Source: Candidatus Rokuibacteriota bacterium | Lineage (GTDB): Bacteria; Methylomirabilota; Methylomirabilia; Rokubacteriales; CSP1-6 | DNA length: 64,000 bases | NCBI GenBank assembly: GCA_003220685.1 | Contig: QHTE01000059.1 | Span: forward strand, 1-64,000 | Direction: 5' to 3' | Part shown: in pieces, positions 1 to 8,643 of the stretch | Position numbering within the stretch: the first letter of the stretch is position 1 | Layout: every line of letters begins with the position of its first letter | Program-made: the position numbers and the translations under genes | The notes under the pieces: model-generated | The model's database searches: none | What the model saw: only the letters and a program-made list of their open reading frames with translations | Told to the model about the DNA's origin: nothing

Positions 1-426
1 CGGCACGCTGAAAAATCCCTGGATCTGGCCGGCGTGCAGGTCGAGCGCCAGCACGCGGTGGATCCCCGCCGCCTCGAGCAGGTCGGCGACGAGCCGCGCC
101 GAGATCGGCACGCGCGACTGGACCTTCCGGTCCTGGCGCGCGTAGCCGTAGTAGGGGAGCACCGCCGTGATCCGGCGCGCCGACGCGCGCTTCATGGCGT
201 CGACCATGATGAGTAGCTCCATGAGCGTATCGTTCACCGGCGGGCACGTGGGCTGGATGACGAACACGTCGGTGCCGCGCACGTTCTCGTCGACCTGCAC
301 GTAGACCTCGCCGTCCGAGAACCGCGTGACCTCGGCGTCGGCCATCGGGACGTGCAGGTACTGCGCGATCTCCTCGGCGAGCGGGCGGTTCGCGTTGCCG
401 GTCAGGAGCTTCAGCTCATACGCCAT
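1..426 (-). CDS. prs: Ribose-phosphate pyrophosphokinase, N-terminal part (runs off window)
   Basis: Makes phosphoribosyl pyrophosphate (PRPP) from ribose-5-phosphate and ATP, the precursor for nucleotide, His and Trp synthesis; cytosolic. The 142 visible residues begin [20 protein letters not shown] and contain the family's [16 protein letters not shown] stretch, a QPT segment ([12 protein letters not shown]), the [10 protein letters not shown] motif involved in ATP binding, and the start of the [12 protein letters not shown] motif. The start ATG sits at 424-426 and matches the normal Prs N-terminus. The remaining part of the roughly 315-residue enzyme lies before base 1. It lies downstream of ispE and a tRNA-Gln on the same strand, an arrangement common in several proteobacterial-like lineages. 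Identification is secure; only the truncation by the window edge is unusual. Confidence 0.96.
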   Translation of the reverse strand, partial: MAYELKLLTGNANRPLAEEIAQYLHVPMADAEVTRFSDGEVYVQVDENVRGTDVFVIQPTCPPVNDTLMELLIMVDAMKRASARRITAVLPYYGYARQDRKVQSRVPISARLVADLLEAAGIHRVLALDLHAGQIQGFFSVP

Positions 427-447
427 CGGTGCCTCGTCCTATTCGTG

Positions 448-522
448 TGGTTGGGGCGGGAGGATTCGAACCTCCGAATACGGGATCCAAAGTCCCGCGC
501 CTTGCCGCTTGGCCACGCCCCA
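448..522 (-). tRNA. tRNA-Gln (anticodon TTG)
   Basis: Read on the minus strand, a 75-nt cloverleaf starts TGGGGCG and ends CGCCCCA-A-CCA, so the acceptor stem is a perfect 7-bp match and CCA is encoded. The T arm carries the GGTTCGAATCC signature and the anticodon loop reads CTTTGGA, giving anticodon TTG for glutamine. It lies between prs and ispE on the same strand and could be co-transcribed with them. Confidence 0.95.
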
Positions 523-599
523 TCGTGTTCGCTTCACTCTCTGTCGGCGCGCCCTCGGCCGGCAGGGCCCCAGCCCCGCGGCGCGCACCACCATGGGCC

Positions 600-1508
600 T
601 CAGCGCATGCGGATCGCCGGGCCGCGCAGCGCCCGGACCGCCCAGCATCCCCAGCGCGCGCGCGTGACCCGAGCGCGGATCTGCCGCGCGTGATCGTACG
701 AGCGCGCAATGCCGAACACCGTGAGCCCGCTCCCCGACATCGCCGCCCCCAGCGCACCCGCGGCCAGGAGCGCCGCCTCCATCTGCTCCACCACACGGTA
801 CCGCGCACTCGCGACGCGTTCCAGCGTGTTGCCGAGGCTGGCCGCCACCCGCCCCGGCTGCCGGCTCCGGAGCGCCGTCGCCATCCCCTGCGCTCGGGCC
901 CCGTCAGAATACATCGTGGCCACGACCCCTCCGTAGATCTCCGCCGTGCTCGCCGCCACGCCCGGATTCACCAGCACGAGCGAGAGCGCCGAGCACGTCA
1001 GGGGCGCGAGACGATCGCCGCGTCCGGTCGCCAGCGCGGCACCGCCGTGCAGGAAGAAGGGGACGTCCATCCCCAGCTTCACCGCGGCGTCGGCCAATCG
1101 CGCGGTCGACCACCCGAGCCCCCACACCCGATTCAATCCCACGAGCACGGCCGCGGCGTCCGTCGATCCGCCCCCGAGGCCGGCCGCGACGGGGATCCGC
1201 TTGTCCAACGTGATCCGCGCCCCGCGGCTCACCCCCGCCATCTCGCGGAGAGTCAGCGCCGCCTTGAGCGCCAGGTTGGTCCCGTCCGTCGGAACGTCTG
1301 AAGCGGTGGTCCGGAGCTCCAGAACGTTCGCGTCCTCGAGCACCAGCCGGTCTGACAGATCCACGGCCTGCATGACCGTGGCGATTTCATGGTAACCGTC
1401 GTCCCGCCGTCCAAGCACCTCGAGCACGAGGTTGATCTTGCACGCTGCGCTGAGCGCGAGGCGACGGGGCTTCCCCGACCGCTTCGACAAGACAACGCAC
1501 CATAGCAC
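600..1508 (-). CDS. ispE: 4-diphosphocytidyl-2-C-methyl-D-erythritol kinase
   Basis: Phosphorylates CDP-methylerythritol in the MEP pathway of isoprenoid synthesis; cytosolic GHMP kinase. Visible motifs are the N-terminal KINLVLEVLGRRDDGYH substrate-binding stretch, the GHMP ATP loop PVAAGLGGGSTDAAAVL, and the C-terminal SGSGLTVFGI motif. The length of 302 residues is close to the family's usual 280-310. The first in-frame start is GTG at 1508, which gives an N-terminus of about 20 residues before the KIN motif. A TTG at 1490 would give a more typical length, and neither has an obvious ribosome-binding site. It is the upstream gene of the ispE / tRNA-Gln / prs block. Confidence 0.95.
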   Translation of the reverse strand: MLWCVVLSKRSGKPRRLALSAACKINLVLEVLGRRDDGYHEIATVMQAVDLSDRLVLEDANVLELRTTASDVPTDGTNLALKAALTLREMAGVSRGARITLDKRIPVAAGLGGGSTDAAAVLVGLNRVWGLGWSTARLADAAVKLGMDVPFFLHGGAALATGRGDRLAPLTCSALSLVLVNPGVAASTAEIYGGVVATMYSDGARAQGMATALRSRQPGRVAASLGNTLERVASARYRVVEQMEAALLAAGALGAAMSGSGLTVFGIARSYDHARQIRARVTRARWGCWAVRALRGPAIRMR

Positions 1509-1523
1509 GGGCCGGGGGGCCTT

Positions 1524-2324
1524 TCAACGGATGGGCTGTGTTTTCGCCCCTTTCGGGATCGTCAGGGTGAAACGCTCCTCATCGATCTCTTCGCCCTCGA
1601 CCAGGTTCCGGTAGCTGACGGACCCGGTGACATACGACATGGCCGCGTCGAGGTCGAACCCCTCCAGCGCCCCGCCCCCGTCGCGCCGGTACTTGATCAG
1701 CGCGTTGAACCGGCTCCCGAAGATCTCCCGCTGCTGGATCACGCCGGTCCCGAGGTCGAGCCACACGCGCTGGCGCCCGCCCGCACCGTCCACCAGATTC
1801 AGTGACGGACCCGTGGCGTCGGGAGCGAGAACCTCTGCGCTTCGGAGGTCGCGCGGCCCGGCGAAACGGCCGGCCAGCACCGAAACGAGGTCGTCGGAGT
1901 CCAGAGGCAGACGAAGAACTTTTGAGATCGTTTCCGCGTCGGCCGGCCCCACGTGGGCCTCGTTCTTCAGCGCGTTGTAGGCGGTGATCTGCCCATCGCG
2001 GACGGCGACGACCATGAGCGGCGGGCCGAACGGCGAGAGCGCCTCCAGGCGGACCGAGCTCGGCGCCTTGATCAATAGAACCCCCTGCAGGCGCTGGCGC
2101 TCCCCGCCCTTCGTCAGCGAGACGTCGGCGAGAGCACGCATGCTGGTGAACTCGGCGTAGCGCTCGGCGAGCAGGGCGAGCGCTCGCTGGGCGTCGTCGC
2201 TTATCGGTTCTCGAGGGGGTGCGGTGGCGCAGGCGGCGACCAGTGCCACCTGCAGGTAGAGCAGGAGACTACTGAGAGGCTTTCGGGCCACCCTTGACCC
2301 GGCGCTGGCGATCCTTGAGGTCAT
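1524..2324 (-). CDS. LolB/DUF4292-like outer-membrane lipoprotein
   Basis: Predicted lipoprotein of 266 residues. A hydrophobic stretch (SSLLLYLQVALVAAC) ends in a lipobox with Cys32. The mature part is rich in beta-strand-like segments (MRALADVSLTKGGERQRLQGVLLIKAPSSVRLE, then IKYRRDGGG) typical of the LolB / DUF4292 fold, which binds lipids or lipoproteins at the outer membrane. The gene overlaps the end of the upstream TPR gene by 56 nt. The ATG at 2324 has an AAGAAGG ribosome-binding sequence. A GTG at 2291 would give a more standard 21-residue signal peptide and is a real alternative. It lies just upstream of ispE. The family call rests on overall pattern and is not certain; a role in lipoprotein or lipid transport is inference. 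Confidence 0.7.
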   Translation of the reverse strand: MTSRIASAGSRVARKPLSSLLLYLQVALVAACATAPPREPISDDAQRALALLAERYAEFTSMRALADVSLTKGGERQRLQGVLLIKAPSSVRLEALSPFGPPLMVVAVRDGQITAYNALKNEAHVGPADAETISKVLRLPLDSDDLVSVLAGRFAGPRDLRSAEVLAPDATGPSLNLVDGAGGRQRVWLDLGTGVIQQREIFGSRFNALIKYRRDGGGALEGFDLDAAMSYVTGSVSYRNLVEGEEIDEERFTLTIPKGAKTQPIR

Positions 2325-4443
2325 TGACCTTCTTCTTGACCCCGTCGGCGGCCGGGTCGAGCTGGAGGGCCTTTTCCCATGCGGCCAGGGCGTCCTCGTC
2401 GAGGCCGTTCTTGACCAGCGCGTCGCCGAGGTGCTCGTAGATCACGGGATCCGGCTCCTTCGTCTTCATGACGGCGCGTTTGAGCTCCTTCAACGCCTCG
2501 GGATACTTTCCCTGCTGGTAGTACGCCCACCCGAGACTGTCGATGAAGTAGCCGTTCTCGGGCTCGAGATCCAGCGCCTTACCGATCAGCTTGATCGCCT
2601 CGTCCAGGTTTTGCCCGCGCTCGGCATACATGTAGCCGACGTAGTTGTAAGCCTCGGCGTTCTTCGGATCGAGCGCGATCACGCGGTGGAAGGACTTGAC
2701 CGCATCGTCGAATCGCGATTGCTTCTCGTAGACGACTCCGAGCTGAAAGTGCAAGTCTTTCTGCTTGTCGTCGAGCCCGAGGCCCTCCTGGAGCGTCTCG
2801 GCCGCGCGGTCGTACTCCTTGGCGCGATAATAGGCGGTGCCGAGGTAGAGGAACAGCTCGGGCCGCTTGGGCTCCATGTTGACGGCTTCACGAAGGGTCG
2901 AGATCGCCTCGTCGAAGCGCTTGGCCCGTCCGTAGAGGAACCCGAGCTGGACGCGCGCGTCGATCGACCGCGGGTCGGCTCTCAGGATCCGCTCGAGCTC
3001 GGCCTTCGCCTCGGCGTCGCGTCCGGCGTCCATGTACGTGGTGGCGAGGAAGTAACGGGCGCGGAGATTCGCCGGCTCGAGCGCCACGACGCGTCGAAAC
3101 GCCTCGATGGCCTTGTCCCACATCTTCTGCTCGTAGTAGACGGCGCCCAGCTTCATCCACGCGCGCGGGTTCTGCGGCGTGGCTTCAGCGACCCCTTCGA
3201 GCTCGGTCTGGGCCTCGGGCAGGCGTCCGAGCCGGATCAGGAGGTCGGCCAGCTTGTCGGCGAACGCCGGATTGTCCGGATTGGCCTTGACCGCGCGCCG
3301 ATAGACGTCGATCGCCTCTTCGTTCTTGTGGAGCGCCTCGCCGTAGACCGCGCCGAGAGCGCTCCAGGCTCCATCGTGATCGGGGTCGAGCTCTACGGCG
3401 GCGGTGAGGCGCGCGATCGCCTCGTCCCAGGCCTCGGTCTCGATCGCGAGGCGACCGAGGAGGAACTGCGCCTGGGCCAGCCGCGGCTGCTGCTCGACGA
3501 GCCGCAGGAGCACGGCGCGCGCCTTGTCGTACTGCTTTTGCTCGACGTAGATCCGGGCCATCGTGAGATAGGGCTCCTCGGAGCTCGGGCTGAGCTGGAT
3601 CGAGCGCTCCAGCTCGGCCTCGGCCTCAGCAAACTTCCGCTGCGTGCGCAGCAGCTCGGCCAGGGTCATGTGGGTCGAGACCTGGTCGGGTGCCAGCTCG
3701 ACGGCCCGGCGCGCCGCGGCCACCGCCTCGTCGATGTTGTCGGCGCGCATGAGCAGCTGGGCGAGCTGGGTCCACAGGGCGGCCGAATTGGGGTCCTTCT
3801 TGATCGCGGCCTTCATGTGGGGGACCGCGTCCTTGAATCGGCCCGCCTGAACGTTCATCTGCGCCAGGGTGTAGGAGTAGTACGCATCGCTGCGAGGGTC
3901 GGCGGCGGCCACGACGCGGCGCGGAATCTCGTCGTCGCCGGCGATCGTCGGCTGGCCCGCGCTGGCGCAGCCGGCCAGCGCGGTGGCGGCGACAATCACG
4001 GTCAGCCCCGGCCACGCCTTGGTCAGCAGGCGACGCGCCGCCGAAGCGACACCCGCGTCGGGAATGGCCGCGGTCGCTTCGTCGATCTCCCGCAACGCCC
4101 GCGGGTCGAGCGCCGGAGCGGCGGTGGCGCTCGTACGCGAGGACACATCGCCCTCGATCGTGCCCGACACGAAGCGGAGCGACCGGACGGCGTCGAAGCG
4201 CTGCCTGAGACGGCGGGTCAGCTCCTCACTGCGAAGAGTGAGCTCGTGGAGCCAGGGCGAGTTGTCGACCGCCACCGTGAGGCACCCGTCGGCGAAGCTC
4301 CGCGCCTGAGCGCGGCGGGCGGCGTCGGGCCCGACCACCTGGGGCCAAGCGCGACGGATCTGGTGCTCGAGCAGCCGATCTCGCAGGTCAGGGACCGCGG
4401 TGAGCAGCAGATCAGCAACGGCGCGCGGCGATCGGCTGTCCAT
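2269..4443 (-). CDS. DUF721 domain fused to a lipoprotein-type TPR protein
   Basis: The 724-residue protein has two unrelated halves. Residues 1 to about 143 look like a complete DUF721 (DciA-like, replicative-helicase associated) domain, including the VGPDAARRAQARSFADGCLTVAVDNSPWLHEL core and the helical end LREIDEATAAIPDAGVASAARRLLTKA. Directly after it, residues 144-159 form a hydrophobic stretch ending in a lipobox (ATALAGC, Cys159). About 15 tetratricopeptide repeats follow (repeated A-x-x-x-G-x-x-x-A patterns, ALDLEPENG, VIALDPKNAEAYNYVG). I found no good ATG, GTG or TTG with a ribosome-binding site between the domains: the only GTG lies inside the hydrophobic core and one TTG would give an acidic leader. 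The frame therefore appears to encode one polypeptide. TPR lipoproteins of this kind often act in outer-membrane assembly or export. The gene is divergent from the methyltransferase at 4517. Confidence 0.85.
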   Translation of the reverse strand: MDSRSPRAVADLLLTAVPDLRDRLLEHQIRRAWPQVVGPDAARRAQARSFADGCLTVAVDNSPWLHELTLRSEELTRRLRQRFDAVRSLRFVSGTIEGDVSSRTSATAAPALDPRALREIDEATAAIPDAGVASAARRLLTKAWPGLTVIVAATALAGCASAGQPTIAGDDEIPRRVVAAADPRSDAYYSYTLAQMNVQAGRFKDAVPHMKAAIKKDPNSAALWTQLAQLLMRADNIDEAVAAARRAVELAPDQVSTHMTLAELLRTQRKFAEAEAELERSIQLSPSSEEPYLTMARIYVEQKQYDKARAVLLRLVEQQPRLAQAQFLLGRLAIETEAWDEAIARLTAAVELDPDHDGAWSALGAVYGEALHKNEEAIDVYRRAVKANPDNPAFADKLADLLIRLGRLPEAQTELEGVAEATPQNPRAWMKLGAVYYEQKMWDKAIEAFRRVVALEPANLRARYFLATTYMDAGRDAEAKAELERILRADPRSIDARVQLGFLYGRAKRFDEAISTLREAVNMEPKRPELFLYLGTAYYRAKEYDRAAETLQEGLGLDDKQKDLHFQLGVVYEKQSRFDDAVKSFHRVIALDPKNAEAYNYVGYMYAERGQNLDEAIKLIGKALDLEPENGYFIDSLGWAYYQQGKYPEALKELKRAVMKTKEPDPVIYEHLGDALVKNGLDEDALAAWEKALQLDPAADGVKKKVNDLKDRQRRVKGGPKASQ

Positions 4444-4516
4444 ACTTTCGTATCATACATCCTTGGCACAGCGGGCCGCGAGAGCGGTTGAGAACCCTGA
4501 TATAGTGGCGTCAATC

Positions 4517-5884
4517 ATGGCAAAACCGAAGCGTGGCGACGTCCTCGATCTGACGATCGACGACCTCGCGTTCGGGGGTGAAGGGGTCGGCCGCGTCCAG
4601 GGCTACGTCCTCTTCGTCCGCGGGGGCGTCCCCGGCGACCGGGTGCGGGCCAGGGTCGTCGAAGCGCGCTCGCGGTTCGGGCGGGCGGTGGTCGAGTCCA
4701 TCGAGACGCCGTCGCTGGATCGGGTCGAGGCGCCCTGCGCCTACTTCGGCCGCTGCGGCGGCTGCCGCCTCCAGCATCTCTCGTACGCCGCCCAGCTCGG
4801 CTTCAAGGAAAAGCAGGTGCGCGACTGCCTCGAGCGGATCGGCGGGCTCGGCGAATTCGATCTCCGGCCCATCCTGGCCGCGCCCGAGCCTTACGGATAC
4901 CGCAACAAGATGGAGTTCACCATCGTGCGCGGCGCCGACGCGCCCGAGATCGGCCTGCACCAGGCCGACCGCTACGACGTGGTCCTGGACATCGAGCGCT
5001 GCCATCTGCAATCGGACACGATGAACGCCCTGCTCGCTGAGCTCAGGGCTCAGGCCCGAGCGCGGGGACTGTCGGTCTACGACCAGGATTCGGGGGCGGG
5101 GCTGTTGCGTTTCGCGACGGTGCGCGAGGGGCGGCGCACCGGCGAGGCGATGGTGAACATCGTCGCCGCCGCGCCCGACGTGGAGACCTTGGCGCCCGTC
5201 GCCGAAGGGCTGCGCGCACGCGTACCGGCGCTGGCCAGCGTTGTCCTGAACGTCAACGCGAAGAAAGCCTCGGTCGCGGTGGGCACGGAAGAGCACCTCC
5301 TGCTCGGGCGCGATCACATCCGGGAATCGCTGGGCGGGCTCACGTTCCAGGTATCGGCGAGCTCGTTCTTCCAGACCAACACCGTGCAGGCCGAGCGGCT
5401 GTTCGCCGTGGTCGAGGCGGCGTGCGAGCTCTCCGGCACCGAGACGGTCATGGATCTCTATTCCGGGACCGGCGCGATCAGCCTCCTGCTGGCCAGACGC
5501 AGCCGCTGGGTCTACGGGATCGAGGTGTCCACGGCCGCCGTGGACGACGCCTTGCGCAACGCGCGCGAGAACGGGATCGAGAACTGCACGTTCCTGCCGG
5601 GCGAAGTGCGCCACGTCCTGCCGACTTTGATGCGCGACGGCGTCCGCGCCGACGTGGTCGTGGCCGATCCGCCCCGCGCCGGCTTCCATCCCAAGGCGCT
5701 CAACGCGCTCGCCGCGCTCCGTCCGACGCGCCTGGTCTACGTATCGTGCAATCCGTCCACGCTCGCGCGCGACGTCGGCGATCTGGTTCGTCAAGGCTAT
5801 CGACTCGACTGGGTCGAGCCGGTCGACATGTTTCCGCAGACGCCGCACATCGAGGCCGTCGCCCTTCTTCGTCTCGTGTCATGA
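4517..5884 (+). CDS. rlmD: 23S rRNA (uracil-5-)-methyltransferase, RlmD/TrmA family
   Basis: SAM-dependent RNA m5U methyltransferase, 455 residues. Residues 1-60 form a TRAM RNA-binding domain (DLTIDDLAFGGEGVGRVQGY). Cys74, Cys80 and Cys83 (APCAYFGRCGGC) and a later IERCH cysteine give the four-cysteine iron-sulfur site of the RlmD/RlmC class. The SAM-binding region follows (VMDLYSGTGAISLLLA), then the DPPRAG motif and the catalytic SCNPSTLARD cysteine. Start is the ATG at 4517, which fits the TRAM domain; the frame stays open further upstream, but that part matches nothing. The stop overlaps the ATG of the next gene (ATGA), so it is probably co-transcribed with the permeases although the functions are unrelated. 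Whether the target is U1939 or another site cannot be read from sequence. Confidence 0.92.
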   Translation: MAKPKRGDVLDLTIDDLAFGGEGVGRVQGYVLFVRGGVPGDRVRARVVEARSRFGRAVVESIETPSLDRVEAPCAYFGRCGGCRLQHLSYAAQLGFKEKQVRDCLERIGGLGEFDLRPILAAPEPYGYRNKMEFTIVRGADAPEIGLHQADRYDVVLDIERCHLQSDTMNALLAELRAQARARGLSVYDQDSGAGLLRFATVREGRRTGEAMVNIVAAAPDVETLAPVAEGLRARVPALASVVLNVNAKKASVAVGTEEHLLLGRDHIRESLGGLTFQVSASSFFQTNTVQAERLFAVVEAACELSGTETVMDLYSGTGAISLLLARRSRWVYGIEVSTAAVDDALRNARENGIENCTFLPGEVRHVLPTLMRDGVRADVVVADPPRAGFHPKALNALAALRPTRLVYVSCNPSTLARDVGDLVRQGYRLDWVEPVDMFPQTPHIEAVALLRLVS

Positions 5885-6798
5885 AGATCTTCCTGGCCCG
5901 CCGTCTGGCCCAGTCGCTGCTGGTCCTGCTGGGCGTCTCCTTCATCGTCTTCTTCATCCTCTATCTCACTGGCGACCCGGCGCTGGTGCTGCTGCCGCCC
6001 GACTCGTCCGCAGAGGACGTGGAGAAGTTCCGGCAGGCGATGGGCTTCAACGATCCGTTCATTGTGCAGTACGGCCGCTTCTTCGTCGGCGCGCTGCACG
6101 GCAACTTCGGGCAGTCGGTGCGCCACGGCGAGCCGGCCTTCGGCCTCGTCGTCGAGCGCATGCCCGCGACGTTCCAGCTGGCGGGCGCCGCGCTGCTCGT
6201 GGCGCTGTGTCTGGCGATCCCGGCCGGCATCGTTTCGGCGGTCCGGCGCAACACGATTCTCGACTACGTCTCGACCGTCGTGGCGCTGCTCGGACAGTCG
6301 ATGCCGACCTTCTGGCTCGGCATCATGCTCATCTTGGTGTTCTCGGTCCAGTTCAACCTCCTGCCGTCCTCGGGACGGGGCTCGTTCGAGCACCTCATCC
6401 TGCCGGCGATCACGCTCGGGCTCTTCACGACCGCGCGCATCACGCGACTCACGCGCTCGGGGATGCTCGAGGTGCTGAGCCAGGACTACATTCGCACCGC
6501 GCGGGCGAAGGGCGTGAGCGACTCGCCCGTCGTCTGGAAGCATGCGCTCAAGAACGCCGCGATCCCGATCGTGACGATCGTCGGGATCGAGCTGGGCACC
6601 CTGCTCGGGGGATCGGTCATCACGGAGACGATCTTCGCGTGGCCGGGCGTCGGCCGCCTGTCGGTCCAGGCCATCTACAACCGCGACTATCCGGTGGTGC
6701 AGGCGGCGGTCTTCCTGCTCTCGTCCACCTTCGTGCTCGTCAACCTGGCCGTCGACGTCGTCTACACCTATCTCGATCCGCGGATCCGCCTCCAGTGA
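5881..6798 (+). CDS. ABC transporter permease, DppB type
   Basis: Inner-membrane permease of a peptide/nickel/opine-type ABC importer, 305 residues. It starts MKIFLARRLAQSLLVLLGVSFIVFFILYLTGDPA, the standard first membrane segment of DppB-like proteins. It has the periplasmic loop MGFNDPFIVQYGRF and carries the EAA coupling loop (DYIRTARAKGVSDSPVVWKHALKNAAIP) that contacts the ATPase. Six membrane segments are visible. It overlaps the preceding methyltransferase by ATGA and the following DppC-like gene by GTGA, so the two permeases form a tight pair. No substrate-binding protein or ATPase gene is nearby, so the substrate cannot be assigned. Confidence 0.9.
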   Translation: MKIFLARRLAQSLLVLLGVSFIVFFILYLTGDPALVLLPPDSSAEDVEKFRQAMGFNDPFIVQYGRFFVGALHGNFGQSVRHGEPAFGLVVERMPATFQLAGAALLVALCLAIPAGIVSAVRRNTILDYVSTVVALLGQSMPTFWLGIMLILVFSVQFNLLPSSGRGSFEHLILPAITLGLFTTARITRLTRSGMLEVLSQDYIRTARAKGVSDSPVVWKHALKNAAIPIVTIVGIELGTLLGGSVITETIFAWPGVGRLSVQAIYNRDYPVVQAAVFLLSSTFVLVNLAVDVVYTYLDPRIRLQ

Positions 6799-7709
6799 GC
6801 GTTCCGATCAGCGCGCGCACCCTGGACCTCGCCGCGGCGCGCAGCCCGGCCCGGCGCGAATGGACCGTGTTCGCCCGTCGTCTCGCGCGCCGGCGGACGG
6901 CGCTCTTCGGCCTGGCGGTGGTCATGATCGTGATCGTCGCGGCGCTCGGCGCGCCGTGGCTCGCCCCCTACGATCCGATCGAGCAGGACATTACGAACCG
7001 ACTGAGGCCGCCGGGCGCGCTCGACGCGGCCGGACGCTCGCACCTCTTCGGCACCGATCACCTCGGCCGCGACCTCCTGGCCCGCATGATCTACGGCGCG
7101 CGCCCGGCGCTGATGGTCGGCTTCGCGGCGGTCGCGATCTCCGGCTTGCTCGGGATGGGCGTCGGGCTCGTCTCCGGGTACTTCGGCGGGCGGATCGACG
7201 ACGTGTTCATGCGCCTTGCCGACATCCAGCTGGCGTTCCCGTTCATCTTGCTCGCCATCGCGGTGATCGGCGTCCTCGGACCGAGCCTGCCCGTGATCAT
7301 CGTGGTTATCGGAGTCTCGAGCTGGGTCGTGTACGCGCGCGTCGTGCGCGGCGCCGTGCTCTCGTTGCGCGAGCGCGAGTTCGTCCAGGCCGCGCACGCG
7401 CTCGGTAGCCGCGACGGCCGCGTCCTCGTGCACCACATCATGCCGAACGCCTTCACGCCCTGGCTCGTCGTCGCCACGCTCGACATGGCGCGCGTGATCG
7501 TGATCGAGTCGGCGCTCTCGTTTCTGGGCCTCGGGGTCCAGCCGCCGACTCCGACGTGGGGCGGAATGCTCGCCGACGGCCGCGTCTACATCTCGACCGC
7601 CTGGTGGCTCGCTACTTTCCCGGGGCTGGCCATTCTCGTTACCGTTTTGGGGATCAATCTCTTCGGTGATGGGTTGCGGGATACGCTCGATCCTCGCTTG
7701 AAGCTCTAG
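6795..7709 (+). CDS. ABC transporter permease, DppC type
   Basis: Second inner-membrane permease of the Dpp-type importer, 304 residues. An N-terminal cytoplasmic stretch with RRLARRRTALFGLAVVMIVIVAALGAPWLAPYDP is followed by the HLFGTDHLGRDLLARMIYGARPAL motif typical of DppC. The EAA loop is EFVQAAHALGSRDGRVLVHHIMPNAF, and the C-terminus has GLGVQPPTPTWGGMLADGR and FPGLAILVTVLGINLFGDGLRDTLDPR. Start is the GTG at 6795, overlapping the DppB stop (GTGA). The pair is followed by a non-coding stretch, with no ATPase or binding protein attached. Confidence 0.92.
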   Translation: MSVPISARTLDLAAARSPARREWTVFARRLARRRTALFGLAVVMIVIVAALGAPWLAPYDPIEQDITNRLRPPGALDAAGRSHLFGTDHLGRDLLARMIYGARPALMVGFAAVAISGLLGMGVGLVSGYFGGRIDDVFMRLADIQLAFPFILLAIAVIGVLGPSLPVIIVVIGVSSWVVYARVVRGAVLSLREREFVQAAHALGSRDGRVLVHHIMPNAFTPWLVVATLDMARVIVIESALSFLGLGVQPPTPTWGGMLADGRVYISTAWWLATFPGLAILVTVLGINLFGDGLRDTLDPRLKL

Positions 7710-7904
7710 CGTCCAGGTCCGGGCGCGAGGAGCGCGCCCGGCCTTGGCGGTGGAGCTTCGGCGGGGTCGGGCGTGCGCGCGCCTAGCTCCGAAGCGCCGT
7801 CGCCAACACGTGATTGCGTGGCCGCTCCGGCTTCCTTCTCGCTTAGGCCGGGGGGTCGGGATGCCTGTGCTTGGTTCGCGGGCCGGAATGTCGCCCGCTC
7901 CGGC

Positions 7905-7935
7905 GAGAACACTTGACCCGATGATGAGGACACTT
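7905..7935 (-). mobile_element. Possible IS21-type terminal repeat relic
   Basis: Read on the minus strand, AAGTGTCCTC and AAGTGTTCTC recur with a 21-bp period (7926-7935 and 7905-7914). Multiple roughly 20-bp terminal repeats containing a TGTCC-like core are characteristic of IS21-family ends. No transposase or istB gene remains. The surrounding intergenic stretch 7710-7967 shows nothing else that I recognise. A second locus at 27939-27973 also has two copies spaced 21 bp apart. The family assignment is inference from the repeat pattern only. Confidence 0.35.
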
Positions 7936-7967
7936 TGATCCGTCCGTTTTTGAGCCGCTCGGGTGCT

Positions 7968-8567
7968 TTACGAGCGTGGGCGCGCTTGGCGGCGGGAGTA
8001 GATCGATCGGGCCAGGAGGAGGGTCGCGGCGAGGGGGGCCGTGAGCCAGAGGAGGCCGGAGGGGACGCCGGTGAGGACGTTGAGGATGACGAAGGCGACG
8101 CCCCCGACGAGGGCCATCCAGAGGAGGAGAGTGGTGGTACGGTCGACGACCCAACGCCAGCCGAGGATGGCGACGAGCATCGCCAGCAGGGCGCCGATGG
8201 CATCGATCGCGACGTCCTTGATGCTGGCGGTCCGAGAGGGCTCGAGCGACTGGCGTGCTTCGTCCAGGATCGCCCAGACCAGGCAGATCGCGAACGCGAT
8301 CGTCGCGGCGGCCCGAGGCGTCAGATGACGGCCCCTGGCGAAGGCGCGATACCAGAGCGCTGCCAGCATCGCGTATTCGGTGAGGTGACCGGCCTTGCGC
8401 ACGAGCCCGTGCAGGGCGTCGAGCTGGGTCGGCGTGGCCGAAGGGGCCAGCAGGCGAAGGAGCGGCACGAGCCATCGCCCGGTGTGCTCGGCACTTCCCA
8501 CATCGGATGACAGCACCATGATCACGGCCATCCACAGGGCGGGAGGGAGCCAGTACTTGAGGGGCAT
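7968..8567 (-). CDS. VanZ-like membrane protein
   Basis: Small integral membrane protein of 199 residues starting MPLKYWLPPALWMAVIMVLSSD. The VanZ pattern is visible: a first membrane helix, the KAGHLTEYAMLAALWYRAF segment with the conserved His and Glu, a helix with LVWAILDEARQSLEPSRTASIKDVAIDAIGALLA, and two further C-terminal membrane helices. VanZ-fold proteins are widespread. VanZ itself gives low-level teicoplanin resistance, but most homologues have no known role. Start is the ATG at 8567; upstream in-frame codons would add an unrelated arginine-rich tail. It is divergent from mrfA. The function remains unassigned beyond the fold. Confidence 0.8.
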   Translation of the reverse strand: MPLKYWLPPALWMAVIMVLSSDVGSAEHTGRWLVPLLRLLAPSATPTQLDALHGLVRKAGHLTEYAMLAALWYRAFARGRHLTPRAAATIAFAICLVWAILDEARQSLEPSRTASIKDVAIDAIGALLAMLVAILGWRWVVDRTTTLLLWMALVGGVAFVILNVLTGVPSGLLWLTAPLAATLLLARSIYSRRQARPRS

Positions 8568-8643
8568 GCCGCCATGATACAAACAGCGGTCGCCACACCG
8601 ATCTGAGCTAGAACTCGGCACCCGCCGTGCTAGAGTGGCCGCG

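Noticed and set aside
2431..4491. 686-codon open frame opposite the TPR gene
   Set aside because: Composition is a mirror of the real gene, with no recognisable motifs.
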